In this document: piece after piece, positions 21,393-30,926 of the stretch
How the letters are laid out: each line of letters begins with the position of its first letter
Position numbering within the stretch: the first letter of the stretch is position 1
Source: Halovivax asiaticus JCM 14624
GTDB lineage: Archaea; Halobacteriota; Halobacteria; Halobacteriales; Natrialbaceae
Length of the DNA stretch: 36,588 nucleotides
Assembly (NCBI RefSeq): GCF_000337515.1
Contig: NZ_AOIQ01000013.1
Span: forward strand, 1-36,588
Direction of reading: 5' to 3'
Position numbers and translations under genes: made by a program
Notes under the pieces: model-generated
Database searches by the model: none
Seen by the model: the letters and a program-made list of their open reading frames with translations, nothing else
Told to the model about the DNA's origin: nothing

Positions 21393-22531
21393 CGGAAGCG
21401 CTCGCGGCGATTCGATCGGCGCTCGAGAGCGAGGAAGCAGCCGGACTCGTCCACGCCGGCCCACGGCCGGATCCCGGCATTCACTATCTGCTCGCAAGCC
21501 GGGACGACCACACGGCACCCGACGTGGACACGGCCGATCTCGAAATACCGCTCGACGCGGCCGGCGGCTCCCCGCTCGACGGCCAAGCGAACGATCCCTG
21601 GGCCGTCGCCGTCGTCCCCGACGACGTCCTCGTCGTCTCACCGGCGGACGCCGATCGGCCGGCTGCGACGCTCGCGAAGCGACTGTCGACAGCGCTCCCC
21701 GACGGCGAAACGCTGCTCGCCCCGGCGTCGATCCCCCACGACGCGGCGCTGTACGTCGAGCGGGCGGGGTTCGAACTCGCCTCCACCGACGCCATCGACC
21801 TGGCTCGCGAACGAAAGGGAGCCGTGGCCCGTGCCCGGATCGAAACCGCCCAGCGAGCCGCCGTCGCGGGCCTCCGCCGGGCCGGCGAGGTGCTCGTCGA
21901 CGCGACAGCGACCGCCGACGGACTTCAGACTGCAGACGGACCGCTCACGACCGACCGGCTGCGCCGCGAGATCGATGCCGTGATCGTCGCCGCCGGGGCA
22001 CGCCCCGCGGGAGCGACGAGCGTCACCGGGGCCAAGCCCGAGCGACCCATCCAGTCCGGCGACGCGCTCGTCGTCCGGCTGGCACCGCGCGGGCCGGGCA
22101 GCTACCGGGGCTATCTCGCGCGGACGCTCGTGCCGGACACCGACGGTGGCTGGGAACGACGCGCGCACGTCGCCGTCGAGAGCGCCCTCCGGTCGGCGGC
22201 CACGATGCTCACGGCCGACGCCGCGGCCGTTCGCGAGGTCGAAGTCGAACTCGCTGCCGAGGCCGGCTCCTTCGGCTTCGAGCGGGAGGCGACGGCGAGC
22301 GTCGGCGGCGTGGGTCTCACCGTCGGCGAACGGCCCGTTCGCCCGGCTCACGAGGTCACGGCGGGGGCCGTCGTCGCGCTCGAGGCGTGTGTGCCGGCCC
22401 CCGACGGCCGCGAGGTCGTCCTCGCCGACCTCCTCACAATCGATGGGGACGATGTCGAGTGGCTCTCGCGGCCGAGTCGCACGCTCGATCCGGTCGCGCT
22501 CACAGAGCGCAGCGACCCGCCGACGGCGTGA
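21389..22531 (+). CDS. M24-like (Xaa-Pro aminopeptidase fold) protein lacking metal ligands
   Basis: A 380-residue protein starting at a GTG that overlaps the helicase stop. The first 140 residues form a creatinase N-terminal-like domain. From about residue 150 it follows the pita-bread M24 fold: IETAQRAAVAGLRRAGEVLVDA, then GDALVVRLAPRGPGSYRGYLARTLV, GFEREATASVGGVGLTVGERP, VVALEACVPAPDG. Compared with active M24 enzymes (Asp, Asp, His, Glu, Glu ligands), the positions appear as Arg, Tyr, Gly, Glu, Ala, so two-metal catalysis is unlikely. It may be a binding or regulatory protein, perhaps tied to the helicase by its coupled translation (inference). Confidence 0.8.
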   Translation: MTEALAAIRSALESEEAAGLVHAGPRPDPGIHYLLASRDDHTAPDVDTADLEIPLDAAGGSPLDGQANDPWAVAVVPDDVLVVSPADADRPAATLAKRLSTALPDGETLLAPASIPHDAALYVERAGFELASTDAIDLARERKGAVARARIETAQRAAVAGLRRAGEVLVDATATADGLQTADGPLTTDRLRREIDAVIVAAGARPAGATSVTGAKPERPIQSGDALVVRLAPRGPGSYRGYLARTLVPDTDGGWERRAHVAVESALRSAATMLTADAAAVREVEVELAAEAGSFGFEREATASVGGVGLTVGERPVRPAHEVTAGAVVALEACVPAPDGREVVLADLLTIDGDDVEWLSRPSRTLDPVALTERSDPPTA

Positions 22532-22544
22532 TACCGACCGCGGC

Positions 22545-22787
22545 CTACTCCTCCTCGTCGGACTCGACGGTGAGCGCGTCTTCGGCCCGCGACGCGACCG
22601 CCCCCGGTAGATCGCCGGGCGTCGTCAGGTACTGCTCGATCGCGACGAGGACGATTGCCAGCCCGACGAGCGCGCCACCGAGTAGCGGCTCGCCGCGAAG
22701 CACCAGAAAGTCGATGCCGGCGATCGCGGCGGGGATCGCGAAGATGAGGACGCCGGCGAGCTGGATCGTCTCGACGATACCTGCCAT
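22545..22787 (-). CDS. Small two-helix membrane protein (DUF7533-like)
   Basis: An 80-residue protein starting MAGIVETIQLAGVLIFAIPAA. Helices lie at about 7-28 and 38-56 (LLGGALVGLAIVLVAIEQYL), followed by TTPGDLPGAVASRAEDAL and an acidic tail. The MAGI-ETIQLAG start and EQYLTTPGDLP segment match a haloarchaeal family I know as DUF7533 (unverified). It is probably leaderless, with a CTTTTGG box 27 nt upstream on the - strand. Its stop faces that of the M24-like gene (13 nt). Function unknown. Confidence 0.8.
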   Translation of the reverse strand: MAGIVETIQLAGVLIFAIPAAIAGIDFLVLRGEPLLGGALVGLAIVLVAIEQYLTTPGDLPGAVASRAEDALTVESDEEE

Positions 22788-22964
22788 TGCCCGACCCAAG
22801 GACGGCCGAGCCAAAAGGTTCGTCGGTCAGGAGGAGTGCGACGGGAGGTCGGTGACCTGTGTCGGCGTCGGGCGCTATCACGGAAACAGCGGGCGTTCGA
22901 TCGGCTTCGGCGGGTCGCGGAACGCCCCGTAACGAATCCGAGATAGATAACGGGAACGGAACAA

Positions 22965-22968
22965 TTAA
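22965..22968 (+). promoter_or_regulatory. TATA core for riboflavin synthase
   Basis: TTAA within CAATTAACC, 27-29 nt before the ATG at 22994. Confidence 0.5.
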
Positions 22969-22993
22969 CCCGCAGGACCCCCGAGCACTCGAC

Positions 22994-23611
22994 ATGTTCA
23001 CCGGTATCGTCGAAGAGACGGGGACGATCCGATCGCGCGACGCGACCGACGACGGCGTTCGCCTGCGAATCGAGGCCGACGAGGTCGTCGAAGACGTCGC
23101 ACATGGAGCGAGTATCAGCGTCAGCGGCGTCTGTCTGACCGTCGAGCGCTTCGAGACCGGGTCGTGGTTCGAGGTGTTCCTCGCGAGCGAGACGGTCGAG
23201 CGGACGTATCTTGGCGATCTCGCCGTCAGCGACGCCGTCAACCTAGAGCGGGCCATGCCCGCCGACGGTCGGTTCGACGGCCACGTCGTCCAAGGCCACG
23301 TCGACGCGGTCGCGACCGTCTCGGCGGTCGAGTCGGTCGGCGAGGACTGGTACGTCGAGTTCGAACTCCCAGACGGCTACGCCCGGTATGTCGTGGAGAA
23401 GGGCTCGATCACGCTCGACGGAATCAGCCTCACCGTCGCCGACCTCGACGGCGACCGGGTCACGGTGGCCATCGTCCCGACGACGTACGAGATCACGACG
23501 CTCTCGGAGAAGGACGTCGGCGGTCCGGTCCACCTCGAGGTCGACGTGCTGGCGAAGTACGTCGAATCGATCGTCGAAACGCCGGATCGGGCCATTCCGT
23601 CGGCGCAGTGA
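22994..23611 (+). CDS. ribE: Riboflavin synthase, alpha-chain (bacterial) type
   Basis: A 205-residue protein. It makes riboflavin by dismutation of two 6,7-dimethyl-8-ribityllumazine molecules in the cytosol. Two lumazine-binding beta-barrels are present: residues 1-95 begin with the invariant MFTGIVEETGTI and contain VSGVCLTVERF; residues 96-195 begin GHVVQGHVDAVATV and contain LDGISLTVADL. The final helix carries the trimerisation tail HLEVDVLAKYVESIVE. It is the bacterial-type enzyme rather than the pentameric archaeal RibC. No other rib genes flank it. It is transcribed alone from its own TATA box. Confidence 0.95.
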   Translation: MFTGIVEETGTIRSRDATDDGVRLRIEADEVVEDVAHGASISVSGVCLTVERFETGSWFEVFLASETVERTYLGDLAVSDAVNLERAMPADGRFDGHVVQGHVDAVATVSAVESVGEDWYVEFELPDGYARYVVEKGSITLDGISLTVADLDGDRVTVAIVPTTYEITTLSEKDVGGPVHLEVDVLAKYVESIVETPDRAIPSAQ

Positions 23612-23669
23612 ACGCGGTGGTCTGCCGAAGCTTTCTGCCGACGACGCTCGGACGAAGAGAGAGACTTAC

Positions 23670-24344
23670 CTAGGAATCGCCGGACGACTCGGCGCTGACG
23701 TCGACCGAGGGGTCGATCGACGTGATGAGCGATTCGACGTTCGGTCGCTCCCGATCGGCGAGTTGGCGCGGATAGACTCCGATGCCGACGACGAGATCGT
23801 CGTCAGCGTCGATGGCTTCCGTGACGTGGAGGTTCACCTCGATCTCCTGATTGCCGACGAACGTGGCGGTCGTCCGGAAGACGGACGTGACGACTTGCTG
23901 GTCGAGTACGGACAGTTTGTCGTCTGCGACGTGGCGAGGCGTGCCCATCCCCTCGTAGTTTTCTGCGATCATGGTGACGAGCCTGGCCGTCTCCATGTCC
24001 TCGATCGGGTTGACTTGCTGGCCGAGAACCTCGATCTTCGGCGTCGAGAGCGAAACGAAGACTGCGGCCCGCTGATCCGTCAGCGGGCCGACCGAGACGC
24101 TCTTCTCGTGCTCGACGATATAGTTCGTCACCGAGATCGACTCGGACCACAGCACCACGTCGACCGACTCATCGATGACGAGTTCCTTGACACGACGCTG
24201 TTCGTACCCGGTGTCCGCCCGCGTCTCGGCAGCGACACCGACCGGGTTCGCCTCGTGCTCGTCCATCCCGAGCAGTCCGGTACAACCGGCGAGACCGGCG
24301 AGCGACGCCGCACCGGCCGTCCCCAGGTAACTCCGACGATTCAT
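23670..24344 (-). CDS. Tat lipoprotein, DUF6517-like
   Basis: A 224-residue protein. MNRRSYLGTAGAASLAGLAGC is a Tat signal with lipobox LAGC (Cys21), so the mature part is anchored at the cell surface. The body has the DUF6517-type sequence: RRVKELVIDESVDVVLWSESISVTNYIVEHEK, QRAAVFVSLSTPKIEVLGQQVNPIEDM, then a C-terminal beta-rich part ending in Ser/Asp. Function unknown; related proteins are common in haloarchaea. Start is the ATG at 24344; a GTG directly before it is possible. A TTATCC box 27 nt upstream on the - strand suggests a leaderless transcript. Confidence 0.85.
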   Translation of the reverse strand: MNRRSYLGTAGAASLAGLAGCTGLLGMDEHEANPVGVAAETRADTGYEQRRVKELVIDESVDVVLWSESISVTNYIVEHEKSVSVGPLTDQRAAVFVSLSTPKIEVLGQQVNPIEDMETARLVTMIAENYEGMGTPRHVADDKLSVLDQQVVTSVFRTTATFVGNQEIEVNLHVTEAIDADDDLVVGIGVYPRQLADRERPNVESLITSIDPSVDVSAESSGDS

Positions 24345-24589
24345 CACACGTACCGAGATTCTCTACGGATAAGTGCTTAGTGACTCGACCATCCAACTGT
24401 CCGAAAATTTAGCGTCCGAGTGGTCGATCCTCAAAGAGGTTTCCTGTGACAGGCGATAATCAGGAAATTTGGAAGTCATTCTCAGCGAATCCGGCTCGCG
24501 GCCGAAACCCGCACGCACAAGACGCCGCCGACCCCACGTGCGGATATGATCGCCGATCGAGAGACGCCCGCCCGTCGCACGAGCGAGTC

Positions 24590-26101
24590 ATGACGGCTGC
24601 GGAGCACACTGATGGGGCCGACGAGCACGATCCGACGTCCGTTCGGATCCGCGGTATCTACACGACCGCCCTCACCCAACGGCTCCGGACGGCGGGCCAC
24701 GAGGTCGTTCAGGCCTCCGATCCCATCGAGGAACGCTTCGACGGGACGTTCGCCACCGCGCCGGCGAGCGTGCGGATCGAGACGACGCGCGACCGACTCG
24801 GCATCGAGTGTTCGGGACCGGCAACGGCCGTCGCTGGCGTGGCCGACGCGGTCGAGTCGGTGGGAATCGACACACTCCGGTGGACCGACGGCGCGCCGCG
24901 CGGGGCCGTCTTCGACGCGACGGTCACCGACGCCGACGGCGGGAGCGGCGCGGTCGTCGACCTCGGGAACGGCCAGCGCGGCCATCTGCCCTACGACGCC
25001 GCCGACGGCTACGTCGACGCAGGCGACCGCTATCGCGTGCAGGTGACAGAGCCGACGCCGCCCTGGGCCGACGACCTGCCACGGGTCGAACCCACGATCA
25101 CCGTCGGCGGCGGGGTGTGTACGCTCACCCGCGGTCGGGGCGGCGTTCGGGCGGCAGCCCCGGGTGAGGCGGGCGAGGAGCTCGTGGGCCTGACGGACCT
25201 GCTGTCCGCGGACCCCCCTGACGGCTGGGGCGTGCGCTGGGAACGCACCGCCGCGGACGCCGATATGGACGCGATGGAGACGGCCCTCTCCGAGGCCGTC
25301 GACCGAGCCGCCGACCTGGACGACGCCTTGGATGGTGCTGAAGACGCCGACGCACCCGCACCGGTCGCCGCCCCCTGGGTGACCGAGTGGTGCTGGTTCG
25401 GCCGCGAGTCGCGGTTCGCCTTAGACGAGGCGCGCCGGGCGGTCGAAACCACCCTGCCGGGTCACCACCGGGCGAAGGCGGCCGACCGGAACGCCAGTGC
25501 GGCCGTCGACTTCGCCGAGGCGGTCTGTGGGGAGGCGACGACCGACGATGACGCGAGCGTCGATCTCGACGCCGCATTCGGCGGGGACGCCGACGTCGAC
25601 TTCCCGTTCGCCGCCGTCACGCGCCAGTTCGGCCCGCAGGCAGGCGACCGGTTCGCGCTTGGCCACGGCAAGCCCGACGGCCGACTCATCACGCTCGGCC
25701 CGGGCGAGGTGACCGACTGGGACGGGGAGGGGTCGCTCACCCTGGAGCGGTCGATCCGTGGCGGTGGACAGTACGACGGCCTCGGCGCGCCGAAGGAGTC
25801 CGGCGACGTTGCGGTGACGAAGCTCCGCGAGGGCCGATGGTGGTATCCGACGACGTACAAACGCGCCGACGGCACCGTGGTCGGGATTTACGTCAACGTC
25901 TGCACGCCCGTCGAGTGCTTCCCCGACGCGGCCCGCTACGTCGACCTGCACGTCGACGTCGTCCGCCACGGCGACGGGACGGTCGAGATCGTCGACGAGG
26001 ACGAACTCGCGGCGGCGGTCGAGGACGGGTTCGTCTCCGAAGCGCTGGCCGAGAAGGCGACGAGCGTAGCGAACGCGGTCGCACGGGCGCTCGGGAAGTG
26101 A
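24590..26101 (+). CDS. FAU-1-type ribonuclease / RNA-binding protein (RNase E/G-like plus DUF402)
   Basis: A 503-residue protein. The N-terminal half is an S1/RNase E-G-like RNA-binding part (VRIRGIYTTALTQRL, AVVDLGNGQRGHLPYD, YRVQVTEPTP). A helical middle (DADMDAMETALSEAVDRAADLDDAL) leads to a C-terminal DUF402 domain: GGQYDGLGAPKESGDVAV, RWWYPTTYKRADG, GIYVNVCTPVECFPDAARYVDLHVDVV. The order matches archaeal FAU-1, known to bind AU-rich RNA and reported to process rRNA precursors. The frame is open 48 codons further upstream, but that part does not resemble the family. The preceding 245 bases contain AAATTTAG but no clear gene. Confidence 0.88.
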   Translation: MTAAEHTDGADEHDPTSVRIRGIYTTALTQRLRTAGHEVVQASDPIEERFDGTFATAPASVRIETTRDRLGIECSGPATAVAGVADAVESVGIDTLRWTDGAPRGAVFDATVTDADGGSGAVVDLGNGQRGHLPYDAADGYVDAGDRYRVQVTEPTPPWADDLPRVEPTITVGGGVCTLTRGRGGVRAAAPGEAGEELVGLTDLLSADPPDGWGVRWERTAADADMDAMETALSEAVDRAADLDDALDGAEDADAPAPVAAPWVTEWCWFGRESRFALDEARRAVETTLPGHHRAKAADRNASAAVDFAEAVCGEATTDDDASVDLDAAFGGDADVDFPFAAVTRQFGPQAGDRFALGHGKPDGRLITLGPGEVTDWDGEGSLTLERSIRGGGQYDGLGAPKESGDVAVTKLREGRWWYPTTYKRADGTVVGIYVNVCTPVECFPDAARYVDLHVDVVRHGDGTVEIVDEDELAAAVEDGFVSEALAEKATSVANAVARALGK

Positions 26102-26192
26102 GCGGGACGTCACCCCTGCGTCGGGTCAGTCGGCCCCGTCGTCGCACCGACCGTCGCGAATCTTTTTCGCCGGGGACGTGGTCCGACCCGGC

Positions 26193-27023
26193 ATGGCGCC
26201 GAGCGAGCCGGCCGTCACCCTCGACGACGTCCGCAAGACCTACCAGCTAGCCGAGACGGTCCACGCGCTCGACGGGGTCTCGCTCACGCTTCCCCGCGGT
26301 TCGTACACGGCGATCATGGGGCCGAGCGGGTCGGGCAAGTCGACGTTGATGAACGTGATCGGCTGTCTCGACACGCCGACAGAGGGCCGCGTCGTCATCG
26401 ACGGAGCGGACGTCTCGACGCTCAGCGGGCGGGAACGGACGCGACTCCGCGGCATCGAGATCGGATTCGTCTTCCAGACGTTCAACCTGATGCCCCGGTT
26501 GACCGCTCTGGAGAACGTCGCCATGCCGCAACTCTTCCAGAATGTCGGCCGGACCGACAGGAACGAACGGGCGCGAGACCTCCTCGACCGGGTCGGTCTG
26601 GCCGACCGGGCCGATCACCGGCCGAACGAGCTCTCGGGCGGACAGCGCCAGCGTGTCGCGCTGGCTCGCGCGCTCGTGAACGACCCGGCGATCGTGCTGG
26701 CCGACGAACCCTCGGGGAACCTGGACACGGAGACAGAAGCCGGGATCCTCGACCTCTTCGCCGAGTTTCACGACGCCGGCACGACGCTGCTGGTCGTCTC
26801 CCACGAGCGCCACGTCGCCGAGCGCGCCGAGCGGATCGTGCACCTGCTCGACGGGAAGATCGAGCGAATCGAGGCGCTGAACGACGCCCGCAACGGCTCG
26901 GGGCCGCCGTCCGCCGGACCTGACGGAACCCCACCGTCGACCGTTGGACGCGACGAGCACGGCGGTTCGGCGACGGACCGGGGGACGGATCAGGAGGAGC
27001 CAGATCGGGGGCCAGACCGGTGA
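26193..27023 (+). CDS. MacB-type ABC transporter ATP-binding protein
   Basis: A 276-residue ATPase of the LolD/MacB (FtsE-like) class. Walker A GPSGSGKS (43-50), Q-loop [18 protein letters not shown], signature LSGGQRQR (147-154), Walker B IVLADEP (167-173) and the switch His in VVSHERH are intact. Residues after about 235 are a disordered Gly/Pro/Asp-rich tail. Its stop overlaps the permease start (GTGA), so the two proteins form one transporter. Substrate is unknown; MacB-type systems export peptides, lipids or drugs, or act mechanically. TTTTTC at 26162-26167 is a TATA candidate 27 nt before the ATG at 26193. Confidence 0.94.
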   Translation: MAPSEPAVTLDDVRKTYQLAETVHALDGVSLTLPRGSYTAIMGPSGSGKSTLMNVIGCLDTPTEGRVVIDGADVSTLSGRERTRLRGIEIGFVFQTFNLMPRLTALENVAMPQLFQNVGRTDRNERARDLLDRVGLADRADHRPNELSGGQRQRVALARALVNDPAIVLADEPSGNLDTETEAGILDLFAEFHDAGTTLLVVSHERHVAERAERIVHLLDGKIERIEALNDARNGSGPPSAGPDGTPPSTVGRDEHGGSATDRGTDQEEPDRGPDR

Positions 27024-28372
27024 AGCCGCTCGCCCTGCTCCGCCTCGCCTGGCGGTCGATCGCCGGGCACCGCCTGCGGTCGGCGTTGACGACGCTGGGC
27101 GTCATTATCGGCGTCGCGGCCGTCATCGCGTTCGTCACCCTGGGAGCGAGCCTGCAGGCGGGAATCGTCGGCGACATCAGCCCCGACGACCAGCGCAACG
27201 TCTACGGCTGGGCGGCCGACCCAGGCACGGAGGGTGGTCCGCTCGCCGGGGCGCAACCAGTCGTCAGCGAAGCCGACCTCGCCGCGCTCGAAGAACGCAG
27301 CGGGATCGACGCGGCCTACGGCTACGCGCCGCTCGGCACTCAGGCGGTCGCGACTGGCGATTCCGTCGTCCCACTGGGTGACGGGGCGTTCGCCACCGGG
27401 CCGACGTACGTCAGGGAAGACGACATCGCCACGGGGCGGCAGTTCGAACAGGGCGAACCCGAGGCCGTCGTCAACCCGGCCGTCGCGGGCGCCTTCGAGT
27501 CGAACGTCTCCGTCGGCGACGAACTCACGCTCGTCTTCCAGGGCGGCGAGACGCGAACAGTGACGGTCGTCGGGATCACCGACACGTCCGAGGGCCTGAG
27601 TCCGTTCGAGGGCTTCGGCCAGTCACCGCGGCTGTACGTCCCGACCGATCCGTTCTACGCCGGCGCGGATTCGGCGGCCGACGAGGAGACCGACGGAAAC
27701 GAATCCGCTGAAGAATCCGAGGCCGACGGGAACGCGTCGGCACCCGGCGAAGACGACCCCGGCAACGAGAGCGACGGTGAGGCGGCCGCGGGAACCCGGT
27801 ACACCGCGATCGTCGTCGAGGCACCGTCCGCCGACGACGCGGCGATCGACCGCGCCAAAGAGCAGGCGCGCTCCTATCTGGAGAGCGACGCCTCGGATGC
27901 GAGCGCGCTGTTAGCGAGCGGCGAACTGGAGATCGTCCTCCAGACGAGTACACAATTGCTCTCCCAGCTGCAGGACATCCTCGGCCTGCTGCAGAACTTC
28001 ATCGTCGGCGTGGCGGCTATCTCCCTGCTTGTCGGGTCGATCGGCATCGCGAACATCATGCTCGTCTCCGTCACCGAGCGCACCCGCGAGATCGGCATCA
28101 TGAAGGCCGTCGGCGCACAGAATCGCGACGTCCTGGGGCTCTTCCTCATGGAGGCGATCGTCCTCGGAGTCATCGGCGCGATTCTCGGGACGGCGCTCGG
28201 CCTCGCGACGGGCTACCTGGGAGCCCAGTACATCGACCTCCCGCTGGTCTATCCGCTCGAATACGTCGCCCTCGCGATCGCCGTCGGCGTCCTGGTAGGC
28301 GTGTTCTCGGGGCTGTATCCGGCCTGGAAGGCCGCGCGGACGGACCCGATCGACGCGCTCCGGTACGAGTGA
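27020..28372 (+). CDS. MacB/FtsX-type ABC transporter permease
   Basis: A 450-residue protein that starts at a GTG overlapping the ATPase stop. The first helix ([33 protein letters not shown]) is the typical MacB_PCD start. A large extracellular domain (about 45-325) follows, and then three helices forming the FtsX core: [29 protein letters not shown], then [36 protein letters not shown], and the last helix with [20 protein letters not shown]. An Asp/Glu/Ser-rich low-complexity insert at about 214-255 is a haloarchaeal feature of the exposed domain. It is the partner of the ATPase at 26193. Confidence 0.93.
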   Translation: MKPLALLRLAWRSIAGHRLRSALTTLGVIIGVAAVIAFVTLGASLQAGIVGDISPDDQRNVYGWAADPGTEGGPLAGAQPVVSEADLAALEERSGIDAAYGYAPLGTQAVATGDSVVPLGDGAFATGPTYVREDDIATGRQFEQGEPEAVVNPAVAGAFESNVSVGDELTLVFQGGETRTVTVVGITDTSEGLSPFEGFGQSPRLYVPTDPFYAGADSAADEETDGNESAEESEADGNASAPGEDDPGNESDGEAAAGTRYTAIVVEAPSADDAAIDRAKEQARSYLESDASDASALLASGELEIVLQTSTQLLSQLQDILGLLQNFIVGVAAISLLVGSIGIANIMLVSVTERTREIGIMKAVGAQNRDVLGLFLMEAIVLGVIGAILGTALGLATGYLGAQYIDLPLVYPLEYVALAIAVGVLVGVFSGLYPAWKAARTDPIDALRYE

Positions 28373-28472
28373 CGGACACGTCGGTTCGAGTCGTTATCGG
28401 AGACCAGTGAGCAGAGTCGATAGCCGTTCCGGAACCGAACTCCCTATCAACGCGAGCGTCGAAACGCCGCGT

Positions 28473-29363
28473 ATGACCAAGCGGCACGTCTCGCTCCCGG
28501 ACGAAGCCGAGTCGGCACTGACCGACTTCATCGACGAGGTCGATGAGCGACTAGCGAGCGACGAGGAGGACACGTGCGACGTCGTCGAGGACGTCCTCAT
28601 CGACCTGACGGGCGATCGGGACGCCTACGAGCGCTGGGAATCGGGTGCGGACGTGTCGACGGCCGAGCGAGTCCGGTTGCAGAGTTACGATCCCTGTAAC
28701 ACGACCCTCGAGAGCGAGTACTACGCCGAGAAGGACGAGGAGGCGTTCGAGGAGTCCAAGCACCTCCAGTGGCTCTGGCGACAGTTCGACAGCCTGCCGA
28801 TCGCGGACAATGTCGCCTTCGCGCTCCGATTCCGGGCGATGCTGGCGGACCACCTCTTCGAATCCTGCGGCGACGACTGCCGATTCTTCAAGGGGATCAC
28901 GTTCACCTACGGCCACAACATCAGCGTCGGCGACAACACCGTCATCCACGACGGCGTGCACCTGGACGACCGCGGGAAACTCACCATCGGCGACCGGGCC
29001 TCTATCTCCGACGGCGTCCACCTCTACAGCCACGATCACGACGTCGTCGACCAGACCGCGGTCACCAACTTCCACACGATCGTCGCCGACGACGTCCGGG
29101 TCACCTACGACGCGATGGTCCGGGCCGGCTGCAAAGTCGGCGAGAACGCCATCGTCGGTGCGCGTTCCGTGGTCCAGGGCGACGTTCCCGCTCACCACAT
29201 CGCGGTCGGGACGCCCGCCAAGAGCGTGAAGATCAAGCCCGGCTGGGAGGACGAGGCAGTTCCCATAGAGGACGGCGGACGGAACCGACAGGACGAGCGC
29301 CGCCTCGAGTCGACGCTCCCGGACGACCTCGACGTCTTCGACGAGTTCAAGCGCGAGTGGTAG
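28473..29363 (+). CDS. Hexapeptide-repeat acyltransferase (left-handed beta helix)
   Basis: A 296-residue protein. A helical N-terminal 130 residues precede a left-handed beta helix of hexapeptide repeats (ITFTYGHNISVGDNTVIHDGVHLDDRG, LTIGDRASISDGVHLYSHDHD), like maltose/galactoside O-acetyltransferases. The HDHD segment holds the likely catalytic histidine. The coil ends in AIVGARSVVQGDVPAHHIAVGTPAKSVKI, the standard last turn. It probably moves an acetyl or related group from CoA to a sugar; substrate unknown. CCCTATCAA at 28442-28450 could be the TATA element for a leaderless ATG at 28473. It follows the permease gene by 100 nt. Confidence 0.88.
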   Translation: MTKRHVSLPDEAESALTDFIDEVDERLASDEEDTCDVVEDVLIDLTGDRDAYERWESGADVSTAERVRLQSYDPCNTTLESEYYAEKDEEAFEESKHLQWLWRQFDSLPIADNVAFALRFRAMLADHLFESCGDDCRFFKGITFTYGHNISVGDNTVIHDGVHLDDRGKLTIGDRASISDGVHLYSHDHDVVDQTAVTNFHTIVADDVRVTYDAMVRAGCKVGENAIVGARSVVQGDVPAHHIAVGTPAKSVKIKPGWEDEAVPIEDGGRNRQDERRLESTLPDDLDVFDEFKREW

Positions 29364-29476
29364 CCACGCGCTCACAGCGAAAGTGCCGATTTCTCCGGCG
29401 TAGCGGCTGATTACTGGAACACACCCGGCACAGACGCGGGCAATACACAAGGGGTATGAGACTGTATCTCACGGCG

Positions 29477-29800
29477 ATGGAGCTCTGGAGTTGGCTCGTC
29501 GGCTACGTCCTCCTGTTCGCTCTCCTCCACGTGGCGCTCTATTACTACTACGTCCGTCGCGAGAACGACGAACAGCCGGCGTCACCGTCGCTCTCCGAGG
29601 GGTCGCTCACCGGCGTCCGGTACGGCACGCCGATCGACGACCGGGCCGGGTCCGGCCTCGACGAGGGCGTCGACGATCCCGACGACTACGCCGTCGACCT
29701 CGACGACGAGATACAGACCTGCCGGGCCTGCGGGGCACCGAACGACGCCGACGCGACCTACACGTACTGCTGGAACTGTCTCTCGACGCTCGGGACGTGA
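29477..29800 (+). CDS. Membrane-anchored zinc-ribbon protein
   Basis: A 107-residue protein. One N-terminal helix (MELWSWLVGYVLLFALLHVALYYYYV) is followed by an acidic disordered linker and a C-terminal zinc ribbon, CRAC (86-89) ... CWNC (101-104). The ATG at 29456 would add seven residues (MRLYLTA); 29477 better fits the hydrophobic start and an AATACAC box about 30-36 nt upstream. The layout (helix, linker, ribbon) resembles the haloarchaeal DUF7577-type proteins. Role unknown, possibly a tethered adaptor. Confidence 0.75.
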   Translation: MELWSWLVGYVLLFALLHVALYYYYVRRENDEQPASPSLSEGSLTGVRYGTPIDDRAGSGLDEGVDDPDDYAVDLDDEIQTCRACGAPNDADATYTYCWNCLSTLGT

Positions 29801-29935
29801 GACTGCTAGAATGACGCGAGATCGCTGGACGAACGCGAGACTGCTGGACGGACGTGCTGCTGTTGGCACGCGTTCGACGCACTCGAAACGTGAGGAGTGG
29901 CTACCCACTCGATTGGCGAGGAAGAGTGGCCGAGG

Positions 29936-30667
29936 TCAGGACGTGAGCGCGTCGGCGAGCACGTCAAGGTGATCGACGCCCACGACCGCGACGACGTCGC
30001 CATCGTCGCGCAACGCGTCGAGGCGGTCGATCATACACGCCTCGCGCGTCTCGTCGCGGTAGCGCTTCGGACCGGAATCGGTCGCGCGAAGCAAGGCCGT
30101 GACGCCCGAGACGTGGCTGCGCTCGTGTTCGGCCTGCCGAGTCGGCGTGTCGGCGTGGCTCACGTCGTACTCCACGGCGTCGGTCACCCCCGCACACCCC
30201 GAGGCCGGATCGGAGAGGGTCGCCGCGAGCCGGCAGGCGAGGGCCGTTCGGGTCGCCCCGCCGACGCTCGAGAGGACGCGTCGAGCGGTCGAGAGCGGCG
30301 CTCGATCAGCGACGAGTCGGGTCACCAGCCGGCGCAGGAACGACCAGCTCGGCGCGTCGATCCCGGCGACCGTCGCGTCGGTCGCCGCGATGGCGGCACT
30401 CATCTCGCCCCCCGCGGTGGGATGATCACGGTCGTCGAGCCGTGTCGCGTACGCGCGGTACAGCGGAATCGCTGCCGCCGGCAGTTCGAGCGCGAGCGTC
30501 GTCGGTTCGAGGCGATCGAGAACGGTCTCGACGCGGCCGACGCTCGCCGGATGGTCGTGAACGACGCCGAGCAGGAGGACGTCACCGCCGTCGCCGGGAC
30601 AGTACCGGTAAAACGGCGCGGAAATCCGGGGATCGTCGAACGCGTCTGGGTGTTCGTACCCGTCCAT
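29936..30667 (-). CDS. TraB/TIKI-superfamily-like protein
   Basis: A 243-residue protein without a signal peptide or clear membrane helix. It begins with the TraB-like strand and loop VLLLGVVHDHPASVGRVETVLDRLEPTTLALELPAAAIPLYRAYA, where the G-VHDH and ALELP elements resemble the GxxH and Glu motifs of the TraB/PrgY/TIKI (ChaN-like) superfamily. The end, VVAVVGVDHLDVLADAL, is the matching last conserved histidine motif. Members include metalloprotease-like and pheromone-shutdown proteins; the substrate is unknown. It lacks the C-terminal transmembrane helices of full-length archaeal TraB. A single gene; GGTTATG about 30 nt upstream on the - strand may be its TATA element. Confidence 0.72.
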   Translation of the reverse strand: MDGYEHPDAFDDPRISAPFYRYCPGDGGDVLLLGVVHDHPASVGRVETVLDRLEPTTLALELPAAAIPLYRAYATRLDDRDHPTAGGEMSAAIAATDATVAGIDAPSWSFLRRLVTRLVADRAPLSTARRVLSSVGGATRTALACRLAATLSDPASGCAGVTDAVEYDVSHADTPTRQAEHERSHVSGVTALLRATDSGPKRYRDETREACMIDRLDALRDDGDVVAVVGVDHLDVLADALTS

Positions 30668-30926
30668 GCGGATAGACAGTAATACGGGACTACCGGCATA
30701 ACCCTTGTGTTTTATCCAGTCTACCGCCGAGTAATTGTCCGTAAAGGCAAGAAAACCAAGAATATGTGAAAGTGTTCAATTCAGAAATGACTCGGTCGGA
30801 TGATCTCGGTCGGCGGGTACGTGGCGAGCGTCGCCGTCGGTCGACAGCGGGCCGAACCCGCCGCCAGACGGCGCAAGTGCTAAGGCACCGATCGACGCCA
30901 GAAGCGAGAAGTCGCGTCGGTAGTGC

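Noticed and set aside
30766-30926. Possible small gene between the TraB-like gene and hisG
   Set aside because: The + frame is Arg-rich and runs antisense into hisG; the - frame has no start with a promoter. Probably non-coding.
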